This document shows, piece after piece, positions 46,645-62,120 of a stretch of 64,000 bases of DNA. The notes beneath the pieces were generated by a model. It was not told the origin of the DNA. It saw nothing but the letters and a program-made list of their open reading frames with translations, and did not search any database. A program made the position numbers and the translations under genes. The stretch's first letter is position 1, and each line of letters opens with the position of its first letter. Source of the stretch: Apium graveolens (Eukaryota > Streptophyta > Magnoliopsida > Apiales > Apiaceae); contig NC_133650.1 of NCBI RefSeq assembly GCF_009905375.1, positions 144,344,476-144,408,475 on the forward strand, written 5' to 3'.

Positions 46645-49600
46645 TTGGCACCAGTAGTCAAGATAATGTCCCAGACAGGATTTAATTATAAAAAGAACAA
46701 CTTTGTGGCTCTTGTGAACAAAGAAATTCCAGGCTCTGAATATTATCACAAAATGATGGATTTTGTGAAGGGATGCAAGCTTAACTATGCCATGCTGGAA
46801 TCAACCACAATCTACTATGAAGTTGTGGAGGAGATGTGGGATGCTGTTGTGTATCAGGCAACTGACAAAATAATAACTCTCTCCATTAAAGGTAAGGAAT
46901 TTTGCATTAACAGTAATATTATTCAAGCATGCTTCAAAATTTCTGAAAACACTAATACTAGACCACACACAGATGCTGATTTAGTTAACTTGCTTAATTC
47001 TATTGGCTATGCACTTCCTACCACTAAGTTAAGTGAGATTAGGAGGCTAGGTCTTAGGAAAGAGTGGAGTTTTCTATGTGATGTAGTTACCAAGGTGTTT
47101 TCTGGTAAAATAAGCAACTTTGATTCTGTCAATACTGCAATGCTTAACATGCTATACATGTTACTTACTGATAATTACTATAATTTTAGTGATGCTATCA
47201 TGTTTGAGTTAGGCTACAAGTTATGGGAGATTAAAAACAGATCTTGGAATGTTTATTATGCTAGATTCTTTATGATTATTGGTAACCATCTTTGTGAGGA
47301 TCTTATGATTCAGAACCTAACCAACAAACTGGATTTTTGGGTTCAAGAAAGAAGAGTAATTGCAGATTTAAACAGAGCCAATCACCACAAGGAGGTGCCC
47401 CTTGTTTATTTGCCTATCATGGAGGGCCCTCAGGTAAGTGAGGTAAATTCTTCTGTCTCTACTCCTTCTACCTCTCAATTTTATTTTCCATTGACTGTGG
47501 CTATGGCATCTGTGTCAATGACCCAACAGATGCCTACCCAAGCCACAAAATCCAAAACTTCAAAACCCAAATCAAAGAAACCACACTCTGGTATCTCTCA
47601 AAAGATGCCAGTTTCAAAATCTACCAAAAAAAGAGGGGAGTGTGAAGGTGGGTAAGATTGGTGAGGGACAGGGTGAACATCAAAGAAGCCCTAAGAATAA
47701 GGATGGTGAGGTGAGTGTACCCAAACCTAGCCACACCATAGTTTCCTAACAAATTGTGGTGCTCAATAAGGAAATTAGCGCATATCTAGTTTCATCCTCC
47801 CAAAATAATGCTACTATTGAAATAAACTTCCAACCAGGAGCACAGGCCAAAAGGGTTAGCGACACACTCACCCCAAACATATACAAGAAAGAAGAAATAT
47901 AGAAAAATTGGGATGCACAGGGATCACACACAGTGCAAACTGCAGCTAAAGAATCAGTCACTGCATCTTCTCAAATTCAGTTTGATGTGGCTCCAATAAA
48001 TGTGGAGTCACATCCAAAATCTCTTACTATAAACATCTCACACACACTGGATACACAAAACTCTCACACCAATTCTCTGGACGTGGATATGATTCATACA
48101 TCAATCCTTGATTCTCCTTCTTTAACTCTGTTGGAGAAGCCAAAATTTAGTACAAGTGAGCATCATCTTCTAGATGATTTGTTGTCTCACTTGCCACTTC
48201 TTTCAGAAACTATTGAGACGTCTGTGCCTAAATTATCATCAATCTGCATAGAGTCCATAATAGTTTCTACTCCAAACTTTTTCATTTCCTCTATTCCGGT
48301 GGATATTGTTCATCTGTCGACTAGTGATTGTATCTACACGGATGTGCCTAACAACAGTCATCCGTCGGCTATCCTAACTACTACCCCGATGGATGTTCCT
48401 CATCCGTCGGTACTCACTACACAAGCTGAATTTTCAATAATTATTACAAGTGTAGATGAGTTAGTAGTTGTACAATCACTCCTAGGATTGAGGGAAGGGA
48501 GTGAATAGAGTGAGAGGCTGAGTTGCTCTCAGGCAAAAGGAGAGGAAAAGAGAGAAAATATGCAGGCTATTTCTTTCAGCCTGTAAAAAGTGAGTGAGGG
48601 GAGTTCCACCTTAGTAGGTGAAGGTGAGGGTATGAGGGTGGTGAGCCAAGGGGAGCGCTTAATGCAAGAATATAGAGAAAATGAGATAAATGCAGGTACA
48701 GGAGATATAAGGATGAAAACCATTGCTAGTGAGTCAATGGATGTTAGTGATGCACAAAAGGAGAGACTATTTCAGCAAGAATATCAAGTTGTCATAGATT
48801 CTATCTCCTTGGATGCTGAGATATTTACTCATCCTATTCCAGCTTATCAAACTCTAGCTGGATAGGGAAATGAGGATGCTGAGAGGATATTGAACCTGGT
48901 GCATACTACTGCTTCAATACAAAGGGCAAAGGATGTCATCACTGTTATGCCTTCCACAGCTGGTAGTGACTTTGAATTAGCTGAAGACTCATTTGGGGAT
49001 GATGGTGAGGATGATGAGGATGATAGCATGAGCATAGAGGGAGATGTAGATATTCTTTCATTGATAATAAGTAAAGACTGCTCATATTCACATCTCCAAT
49101 CCACCTTATTCAAGCTTATTCATGACACCCAAACAACAATTCAAGCATCCACAAGTGTCAGCACAAAAAGGTTACTCAAAGCACACCTGGAATCTCTACA
49201 GCTGCCCAAGATTCAGGCTCTCCAACAAAGTCAAAATGTGGATGCAGTCAAGCAAGAAATTTCTGAAGTCAAACAGGATTTTGTAGCAAGGTTGGATGCT
49301 AGGCTTTCAGGAACCACTATGACTGAAATAGCTCAAAAGCTAAGGAAGGAAGCTGATTTGAATAAAAAGGTTGAGGCCATGGACTCTAGACTGACAAATG
49401 TGGAAAAGTCAGTGGCCAAGATACTTGCAAATCAAGAATCTCAAACCAGTCTGCTTCAACAGTTAGTGGTTGCACAGCTCTCCACATCTACTCAACTTGA
49501 TGCTAACAAAAGGGGGAGAAAGACTCAATCATCTCAGTTAGCCAAGGAGAGTCAACAAGTGGGGGGAGAAAGTGCTCAACATTCAAGTCAGTAAAGTGAT

Positions 49601-51124
49601 TGTGCCAACAATTGCTTTCACTAAGTCACTAGCCATGGATAGCATTAATCTAATCAATCTAGCAGCAGCAAATATAGCAGAAGTTGAGAAAAAGCTGGAT
49701 GAGAAATGGAAGCATAGTGATGAAGAAATCCAGAAGAAGTTTGGTCCAATTGAGAAACCAGATGATTTTTCATCACTTCTCTCAAGTCAAGCAAATTTCT
49801 GTGAATGAAATGAGTCTGGGTAATTTAGAAAAGGGCCAACCTTCATGTATAAAGTCTCCAAAAGCCAACTTGGTTTTGAAGCCCAAAAGAAATTATCCAA
49901 AGTCATTTGACAAAAATCCCTTGGATCTTATGTTTGAGACTCCAAGGCCATATGAAAAGAATCTGTTGGCAAGGTTCATTGCATTCTTCAAAGATCCAAC
50001 TGACTCAGTGTTAAAGAGAAGAATTGCTAAAATCTACAGGAATGGGAAAGAAATCTGTGTGGTGGCTGGACACCCTCAGTTTGCAGAAGCTAAGAAGGAA
50101 GAAAAGGAGAGAATTAAACAAGAAAAAAATCAAGCTGCTTTAGATGCTAAGAAGCTCAAACAGAAGAAAAAGCAAGCTGCTATAGTAGCCAAGCTCCAAG
50201 CTGTGAAAACTGCAACTGAGATTTCTTAGAAGCAACCTGTGATAGCTGACACTCAGGATCAGAAATGCACAAGGAACCTCAACAAAAAAGGAAGTTCATA
50301 TACAAAATCCTTCCCAAAAGAAGATTGGACTTCAATGATGATAAGATGGAAGATTACATTCCCAACTAGTCTACATCTACAACTCAAACATCCAAGCCCT
50401 CAGTGGTACAGGAGGAATTTAAGGTGGATCCTACAAGGAATTTTCATGGTGATCCAATAGTTCCCAAGGATGAGCCGGTAGACTGGAATAGTTTGCCTCT
50501 TCCTGAGCTTAATTTACCAATCTTCAACGAGTTAAAAAATATAAAGACAAGAGCAATCAAGAAGGTCAAGCCTGTGAGTCTCAAAACCAAAACCTTAACC
50601 AAAGCTCAACCAACTGTCAACAAGGGAGATCTTCTATATATTTGTGACATCAAGGAATTTTCAGATATAAATCTCTACATGGATGAACTAGAAGAAGTAA
50701 GAGCAATTGATGCTCACAGAATCTCCCTGAAAGACTGGTGTTTAAATACAAGGGTGGGAAAGAGATCATATGGCCCGTCCACAGGAATCTTAAAAAAAGC
50801 TGTTCCATTTTGATAAAAATCTTCTCATCTTTCAATAAAAATTTTGGATTTAATGTGACTACCAAGAAAATGGTCCTAATGAAGATAGAAGAACTAAGGA
50901 GCAGAAAAGCCTTAGATGCACTCCTAAGGACTCTATCAATTCCCTTCACAAGAAATAGAGTGCACTTGAGGCCTTACTGGCTGATGAAATTCATGGATGA
51001 AAAAGGTGTTAGGAGATTCTTCAGACTGGATGACCAATTGAGCATCTCAAGCAATGAGACTCTATTAGAAATGCAAGAAAATATGGATCTATCAAATGTT
51101 GAAGAAATTGAATTTCATGTATAA
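46645..51124 (+). pseudogene. ORF3 of SV2 (extra Sirevirus gene, broken)
   Basis: Homologue of SV1 ORF3, here complete to its stop at 51124. The SV1 start ATG is TTG here (46645-46647). Order: N-terminal globular domain (to about 47430), Ser/Thr/Pro/Lys-rich disordered region, motif cluster, acidic segment (about 48960-49060), strong coiled coil (about 49130-49480), Lys/Glu-rich helix (about 50080-50210) and a C-terminal domain ending in DLSNVEEIEFHV. The frame is broken near 47650, 48508, 48590, 48865, 49594, 49806, 50229 and 50813. Without breaks the product would be about 1,450-1,500 residues. Role unknown; earlier authors called such genes env-like. Confidence 0.78.
48295..48412. repeat. 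ATCCGTCGA motif cluster inside SV2 ORF3
   Basis: Degenerate copies (TCATCTGTCGAC, ACACGGATGTG, TCATCCGTCGGC, CCGATGGATGTT, TCATCCGTCGGT) at the same place as the SV1 cluster 1962-2085. Confidence 0.78.
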
Positions 51125-51380
51125 CTCCAAAATCAAATAGAAGAAAACAACAGGAAGCTTGGGAAGAAATCAAGACAATTAAGGAGATAGATTACATCTG
51201 CTCAGACTAGAGGAGCACCTTAAAAATGATTGTGAGAACCCTTTGTACACTTTACTTTGTTCAATTTTCAAATAAACTGCACTTACTAGTTTTATCTACC
51301 ATAATTCAATATATATATTTAGGGTGTTTTGTTATCATCAAGTTTCTCTTAATTTATGGCTACAAATCCAGTAGACATAA

Positions 51381-51392
51381 ATTGGGGGAGAT
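51381..51392 (+). other. Polypurine tract of SV2
   Basis: ATTGGGGGAGAT immediately before the 3' LTR. Confidence 0.8.
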
Positions 51393-52422
51393 TGTTAGGA
51401 ATATGTTGTGAACTTGATGATAAGTTGAACAAAATACCTTAGTAGATTTAACTTAATGTTTTGGTAGCTCTCGACGGATGTTCTACAATAGTCCCGACAG
51501 ATGAACTTAATAGTCCCGACGGATGATAACTGAACATCCATCGAGAGTGTAGCTTATGTAAAAATAAGTCTTGTAGCACATGCCAGCAAACAACAATGAA
51601 TTAGTAGATGTTGTAGGATTCTTTAAGTCATGTTGACTACTAGATTGATATGCAGAATAGGTTGGCTAATTGTAAATATAAGATGTCTTGTAATTTTGTA
51701 TAAGTGAAATAGAGTCAAGTGACAGAAAGGCTCCCGACGGACTACAAAGGCTCCCGACAGATAATCAACAAGGCTCCCGACGGATGACCAACATAGTCCC
51801 GACGGATGATCATAATTCAAATGAGTAGTTGACAGTGACAACACAGTCACATGCGTCGGGTATTTGCAAATGGAATGTGGCCGCCTAATTGAAGGATTTA
51901 GAGAACAAAGAAGTATTACTTTTTCCATGCAATTATGAAAATATTCAAAGATGTTGGTAGAGTAATGAAGTAGCATAAAATTAGACTAGAAACAATTTTT
52001 GTTTTGCTTGTTTGTCTTTTTATCATGTAACTTGGTAGTATATAAACCAAGTGTAGCAAGCAGAACAAAATAACTAAGTAAGCATTATTTTCAGTGAGAT
52101 AGATAAAGCTGTATCTGTTAGGCATCTCTCTGTAATTCTGTAAGTTCACTTGAAAGCAGTTGTGTGCTATTCAAGCATCACAGAGTTCTCATCTTTATAT
52201 ATATATATCTCTAGTGGATAAGTTCAAATCAACCAGAATGTTTTAAAGTCTTGTGTTTTATTGCTTTGTGTGATTGATTTCCATTTTACTTTCATTCCGC
52301 ACTTCTTGCAAAATCAAACACAGTTATATATTAAGTAAGAACATTCTAAAAATCAGAAAAAGAAGCCAGAATTACATTCAACCCCCCTTCTGTAATTCTT
52401 GTTGCATTGATTGGGAATAACA
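51393..52422 (+). repeat. 3' LTR of SV2
   Basis: 1030 bp, TGTTAGG...AATAACA, followed by TTCTC (52423-52427). The motif array is at 51470-51812; TATA at 52039-52046. Confidence 0.93.
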
Positions 52423-52427
52423 TTCTC

Positions 52428-56190
<3,763 letters not shown>

Positions 56191-56850
56191 CCTTGTTAAA
56201 TAAATTTATTTTATTAATTTGCATTTACATAAATTTATTTTTTAAAATTTGATTTAGCAAATTCATTTTATAAATTTAATTTAAATAAGTTTATTGTATG
56301 AACTTAATTTAAATAAATTTATTTTATAAATTTGACTAAATTAATTTATCACTTAAATTTAGTAAATAAAAATTTATAATTTAAATGTTATTTTTCTCGG
56401 TTCATTTTCTAGTTAATTGGCGGCCAGTTATTCTTTCATTTTGGTTAGCTATTCGACATGGTCAATTGGTTAATAACTTGAAATCAAGTTTTAGTCACCA
56501 AAAATTCAACAAGGAAAAGCAGATAATTGTCACCTCCAGCAATTTGTAGATTACACGCGCAAGATATAGCGGGTTGACATCTGTGAAATTAATGCGCGAA
56601 ACTTGTATACTTGCGACATCAAGGAAATTGTAACGTGCGACAACAACTAGGCTAACAGACAGTGCAGCTCACGCGCAGGAAAACAGGTTTATGGCAACGA
56701 ATGGCTAATTACTTGCGTTGTATTATTTACGATATGTGCTTCTCAGTGAGCAAAATAGAATCAAGTGTTGTCGCAAGTTAGACTACTCTAGGAGCTCTTG
56801 ATCGTCAGTTAGAAGGAAGTTGCACAAAAACTAAGTACAAAGGTCTTGGT
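56191..56850. other. AT-rich spacer, no gene seen
   Basis: 56195-56400 is nearly all A and T (AAATTTATTTTAT-type repeats). 56400-56850 is unique-looking with no coding signal. Confidence 0.4.
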
Positions 56851-58025
56851 TGTTCCATGTAGTCACCACTCACTCAAGATATTTAACTAAGGCAAAATGC
56901 ACTTGGATCACCCCTAGACTGGAGTATTTTTATGTAAATAATCTCAAGCCTAAGAATAAACTCTAAAAGAAGATCATGAAGATCATGCCTCAGAGACAAT
57001 GTGAAGAAGCTTGGAGTTGAATAAACCTGTCTTGAGAAAAACATTCTAAGTCAGGAAATCTACAAGTCACGGATTAGGTATTATAAAGAAGTCATTCGAG
57101 AACTCCAGAATGACTTATCGACAAGTCAGGAAAAGCTATCAGAGAACTCAGAGATATCGACAAGCCAAATTGAAGACATGAAGATTGGAGATATCGACAA
57201 GTCATTTATTCACTAGAGAACTCTGAGATATCGATAAGTCTATTTGTCACTAGAGAACTCAGAGTTATCGATAAGACAAAATGAAGACATGAAGATGTGA
57301 TATCTCGACAAGCCAAATTCTCTTATAGAGAACTCAGAGACTTTGATAAGTCAAAACATCTATAGAGTGATTAGAGATCTCGATAAGTCAATATACTTAT
57401 CGAGATGTCAAGTTCTCTATATGCCAAACTGGAGATCTCGAGGTAAAACTCAAAGTACAAAGTGCAGACCAGTCCAATATCCAAGATTATCAATCAACAA
57501 ACAATCTAATCAGTTGGATTGACAAGTCTACAAAAGCAGCTTGAAGAGTACAAGATCAAAGGCCAACATTAACTGACAAAGTAAAGTCACAGGCGTGCAA
57601 GATTAGCAAAGATACACTAAGCCAGAAATAGAAAGATTTGATTATCTAAAAATAGGGTTTAGTACATGTTGTTGCATGCTGTGTAATAACCAGTGTTTAC
57701 TGTTCTATAAAGTAAACACTGGATGCTTTGTTTAGAAGTAACAATTTAGATAAGAAAAATCTATATTCTCTCAAGAAAGAAACTAAGCTCTTTATCAACA
57801 AAGAGCCTAGAAATTTTGTAGCAAAACATTCTTAATTTTTTATATAAAATTAAGTGAGTTTTGAAAGATCTGTGTCCACTGTTCTTGTTTAATTTTAGTA
57901 TTAACACATTTCACTACAAGATTTAATTTACTTTGTTCACCGCCTTAAACAATTCAAGAAAAGCATAAAAACACTAAAATACATCCATCCCCCCCCCGTC
58001 TGTGTGTTATTCATTATCTAAGACA
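56851..58025 (+). repeat. Sirevirus-type LTR relic with TATCGACAAGTC motif array
   Basis: It ends in a C-tract (CATCCATCCCCCCCCC) and TCTAAGACA, like the other Sirevirus-type LTRs, and has a TATA box (TATAAAG, 57706-57712). At 57110-57430 it carries about nine variants of GAGATATCGACAAGTC with the spacer AGAGAACTCAGAG. No primer site follows and no target duplication was found. The left boundary is approximate. Confidence 0.6.
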
Positions 58026-58150
58026 AATAATACCCCGTCTCATTGAGCCGACGTCCTTGTCGGGCCCATAAACATACATACGAAACTCGGACAACGTCTC
58101 TGCACTTCCGTCAGGGTATAACTCTGATATCATTTATAACATCCAAACCC
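58026..58150 (-). repeat. Remnant of a retrotransposon primer site and LTR junction
   Basis: TAACTCTGATATCATTTATAACATCC (split: AACTCTGATATCA at 58119-58131, then TAACATCC) looks like a decayed minus-strand initiator-Met tRNA primer site next to an LTR end. It resembles the intact Tekay junction at 39304-39321. Confidence 0.4.
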
Positions 58151-58597
58151 ACCATTGAATGCATGCTCAACCTAACAACCCATCATAATTCAATCCAAAA
58201 AATTAAAAATTTGATACACATTGATTATTTACTTGTATCAATAAAGAACCTGAATACTCTTATTCTTTTCGATTTTGTATGTTACATGACACATTTGGAA
58301 TTTTTAAATGTACGATGGTTAAAAGGTAACTTCGTACCCATTTTATTGATTTTAGTTGTCCTTAAATTTAAATTTATTTATTTTAATATTATTAATTATG
58401 TTTAAATTTTTAGTTTAATTTTTTTGTTACAAATTTGTTTTATTAGCTTTTTACAATAAATTATATATCATTTTAACTATACCAATATTAAAATTATATA
58501 TCTTAATTAATAGTAAAATTATTTGATTCATTTACTCGATATTAAAAATGACTTTAACATTTCTATATTTGTTTCATATACTTGAAAAAATAATGTC

Positions 58598-58753
58598 AGA
58601 GGTACAAAAAAAGTTACAAAAAATTGTTACAAATTGACGTGGCAGGGGTGATGTGGCAGTATGATATAATTTAATTGGTGCTTTTATTGTGAATGCATGG
58701 GGTCCATTTACATTTAACCAATAAAAATCTGACACTTGTAATTTTGTACCCCT
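58598..58753. mobile_element. Candidate MITE
   Basis: Short inverted ends AGAGGTACAAAA (58598-58609) and TTTTGTACCCCT (58742-58753) match at 11 of 12 positions. They enclose 130 bp without coding capacity. No clean target duplication seen. Confidence 0.4.
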
Positions 58754-58957
58754 AGTATTTTCCTATTTGAAATAACTTTGTAATTGAATAATTTTAAATT
58801 AGTTTGAGCATGTAACATAATAATCGATCTCTAACCAAGGTCCCATTAATATAATACAAAATCTCTTCATGGGACACTATACATTTTAATTGTATTGTAT
58901 AAGTGTGTATTGTCTTATTCATGCAAATATATGTTAAATCAACTATATGTTTTGATC

Positions 58958-58996
<39 letters not shown>

Positions 58997-61690
58997 CATA
59001 ATTTTAACTTAACTATATAAATTAATTTGATTATGCATATAATTTACCTAATTATTTAATTCATAATTAATATGTAGCCAAAAACTCAAATTGATATCGG
59101 TTAATCTCAGTATAAAATATTTTCAAACCAAACAACCTTAATTCATACTACTTTATTTCAAAAAGACTTGTATATTCCTGTTGAATATGATAGATGATGC
59201 TAATTAGTAGAATATAATATTTGAATCATTACATACTTAATGTAATTAATATATCCATATTATAAAAGATATTGATATAAGCAATTCTATAATGTTTTGT
59301 GTATTTGTTTATTTTTCGAGGATGTGTTCTCCATTATGGTTAAATTTAAAAAAAAATCGCTATAAAATGATTTTAAGGTACTTGTATAAACAAATTTTAT
59401 GCCTTATTAAATAAATTATCAGAGTAGACGGGAATTTAATAGAATGTGGGGTACTTGCAAATATTAATACTGAATTTTATTTTTGTTCAAAATGAATGTC
59501 TAGCATAAGTGGTTGAGAGTCTCACTTTTGACTTCTGACTTCGAGGTGTTGAGTTTGATTCCCAACACCAACTAATATTTTTCTAAATTAAATTTCTAGT
59601 GGTTTTTTTGTAATTATCGAATAAATAAAAATATACTTTATGCCTTATCAAATAAATTATAAGAGCAAACGAGAATTTAATAGAATGTAGGGTACTTGAT
59701 AACTTAGAGGTGTTGAGTTCAATTCCCAACACCAACTAATATTTAAACTTCTAGTGGTTTTTTTATAATTATCGAATAAATAAAGGTATACTTTATGCCT
59801 TATCAAATAAATTATAAGAGCAAACGGGAATTTAATTAGAATGTAGGGTACTTGCGAATATTGATAATAAATTTTATTTTGTTCAAAATGAAAGCCTAGC
59901 GAAAAATAATGCGAAAAATAAATAAATGTTTTAATCGTGTTTATTCAATAAAAATTACCTTGTTAGAAAGTATATGTTATATAATTTTTGGAAATAAATA
60001 AAATGCTAAATTTCAGTTATTTAACAAAATTAACCTCAAAATATCAAATAATTTAACAATTATGAGATAAATAGAGTAGTTTTAGATGTACACATAATTT
60101 AAATTTTAATCGATTTTTGTTTTAGATCAATGTATTTTGTCTTATTTCGAACATATCATCAGAATATACTCGATTTTAAAAGCACAAAATTTGACAATTT
60201 TTCACAAATGTATTAGATCTCGACCGAGTTTAAGTGCATTTTTCAATTAGCGGATTTAGAAAGTTTGTTTATTGGGTCGATGAGAAAGTTATGTCAATGA
60301 AATAAGATGTTTGTTATATTTTACATTCACGGAGATTAACGTGTTCGAAACATTTATAGCACTAGGACAATAATAATATATATCAAAAATAAAAATTGAT
60401 TTATTATGATTTGTCTTGGACTTCACCCGATTATCGCACAATCGCGTAAAACTACGGGCGTTGTACTTAACTAATTTTTTCCACATATTTCACTTTGTTA
60501 AAATAAAATATACAGTAATATCAAATTTTAAACTATATGTATTTAATTAGGGCAAATGAAAAGTAATTATACTTCAGTTGATCTATTTTATATTAAAAAG
60601 AAAAGTAATTATATTGATTATAGATATTGTCGCATTCTTTCTTTCATAATAACATAAAGCATTAGAAATTTAAGCAGTAATATTTATAAATATTTTATCG
60701 AATTTATAAGAGTTTGGCTGAGAAAGTCAATACATATGATCACTTAATAAGTATATGAAAAAGTTGAACTCATTCACAAAAAAATGATAATAAGTAAAAT
60801 AAAGCTACATTAGTAATATGTAGTATAACACCATCTTACAACACACAATAACATGTTGCAAAAAATATATTTAGTGTATAAATAGTAGACATGTATTTAT
60901 TTGTTAACTAAACACTGTCGCAAATAACTTATATGTTATTGGGCTAAGATATCTTCTACATTATGTAACAAGTTTTCATCATCTTACACTCATATATATA
61001 TATATATACATATATATATACACTACACAAATTATAATAAACATCTTATTTGACTTATAAATCACGTACAAACAAAATATTTATTATCATCAAAATTATC
61101 AAACCTGCAAAAAAAACTGCATACAATAAATCATTAATTTGGAGTCTAAATATTTGTTAAACTGAATTATCTACAATGCTATTTTTCGTACATTTTAACT
61201 ATTATTAGGGACTATACTTCATCTATTAATCTTTAAAAAAAATCAAACACTTTATACGCCTAATTAGTTGACTTGTGTTTTCTATACGGGGTCTTCTTGC
61301 ATTTCGGCAGACAATCAAAATTAAATATTCTCCATTACTCCAAAAGAAACAACCGAGGTATGAATAATTCTGTAGTCTATAGGGATAAACTGTCAGTATA
61401 CAAATTACTGTACAAGCCTACAAGGTACCAAGACAAATCCAATAATAGCTTAAAAGGTCCAAATTCAGGCACATTTTGGCCTAACTCTTCCCAACAGTGG
61501 CCTGAATCCAAGATGGCCTAAAGGTATATATGAGGAAGATGTTTATGTACTGATAGTGGAACAATATACGATTATGCATTTATGATTCTCAAGTAAAGTT
61601 TGAGCAACAAGTTAAAAAGTTTAGGTAAACAATTAAAACTAGAGGAAACTGGAAGTACATGAACGTTAGAACTTCTTAAATTCTCTCCAT
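58754..61690. other. AT-rich intergenic DNA, no gene seen
   Basis: Very AT-rich, with TA microsatellites near 58963-58993 and 60993-61020. No coding region or RNA gene is supported apart from the repeats at 59380-59910. The open frame at 61273-61521 has no recognisable protein features. Confidence 0.4.
59380..59910 (+). repeat. Three diverged repeats with a tRNA-like SINE candidate
   Basis: A block CTTTATGCCTTATCAAATAA ... GAATTTAATAGAATG ... GGGTACTTG occurs three times (about 59395-59457, 59635-59698, 59790-59853). Between copies lie GTTCAAAATGAA, then TAGCATAAGTGG (59501-59512, like a tRNA A box) and GAGTTTGATTCC (59551-59562, like a B box), followed by CAACACCAACTAATATTT. The second copy keeps only the B-box half (59703-59745). 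Confidence 0.5.
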
Positions 61691-62120
61691 CTATACAAGG
61701 AGAAGATAACTACTACACAGACACAGAGAAGAGAAAATAGTATACAATGAATGAATTATAGCTGCAGAGTTAGCCAGCTTCAAGAGTTGACAACTTGTAC
61801 TACAACTATTGCTTCCAAATGCAAGCGCCACAATTAATACATCGATAGTATACATGCAAGCAGAACCACAACTGGTTTCCCTCCTCAAGATTGACCATGC
61901 ATTTCACATCTGAGTATCGTAACTGGAGGAAGAAATTAAAATGTCCATTCTAAATGCCATATAATGCTGAGCAAGTTAAACCTTCCAGTCTTCCATGTAG
62001 TTGCAACAGTAACCAGCAGCGGAAGAACTAATAATAGCTACTGTATAGTACGTTACATGCATCCTGACAGCACAAGCGATAGAAGTAACTGTAGAATGAG
62101 CAACATGTGTATTCGTCAAA
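61691..62120 (-). other. Probable 3' untranslated region of the O-fucosyltransferase gene
   Basis: It follows the stop at 62121 on the minus strand, is less AT-rich than the sequence to its left, and has no coding signal. The polyadenylation site was not located, so the left limit is a guess. Confidence 0.35.

Larger units (their letters stand above)
14154..52422 (+). mobile_element. SV2: complete but decayed Sirevirus-type copia element with nested insertions
   Basis: LTRs at 14154-15254 and 51393-52422, primer site, gag, pol, ORF3 and polypurine tract, flanked by the 5-bp duplication TTCTC. It is interrupted between protease and integrase by the Tekay element at 18130-43219; without that, the element is about 13.2 kb. 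It is the same family as SV1. LTR divergence is clearly higher than in the nested elements, as expected for the oldest layer. Gag, pol and ORF3 all carry stops and frameshifts. Confidence 0.95.

Noticed and set aside
58026..58150. A fourth complete Gypsy element at the right
   Set aside because: Only a decayed primer-site-like junction is seen; there are no coding domains or second LTR in the window.
61273..61521. 82-codon frame in the right flank
   Set aside because: No homology I can recognise, no nearby partner exons, and composition like the surrounding non-coding DNA.
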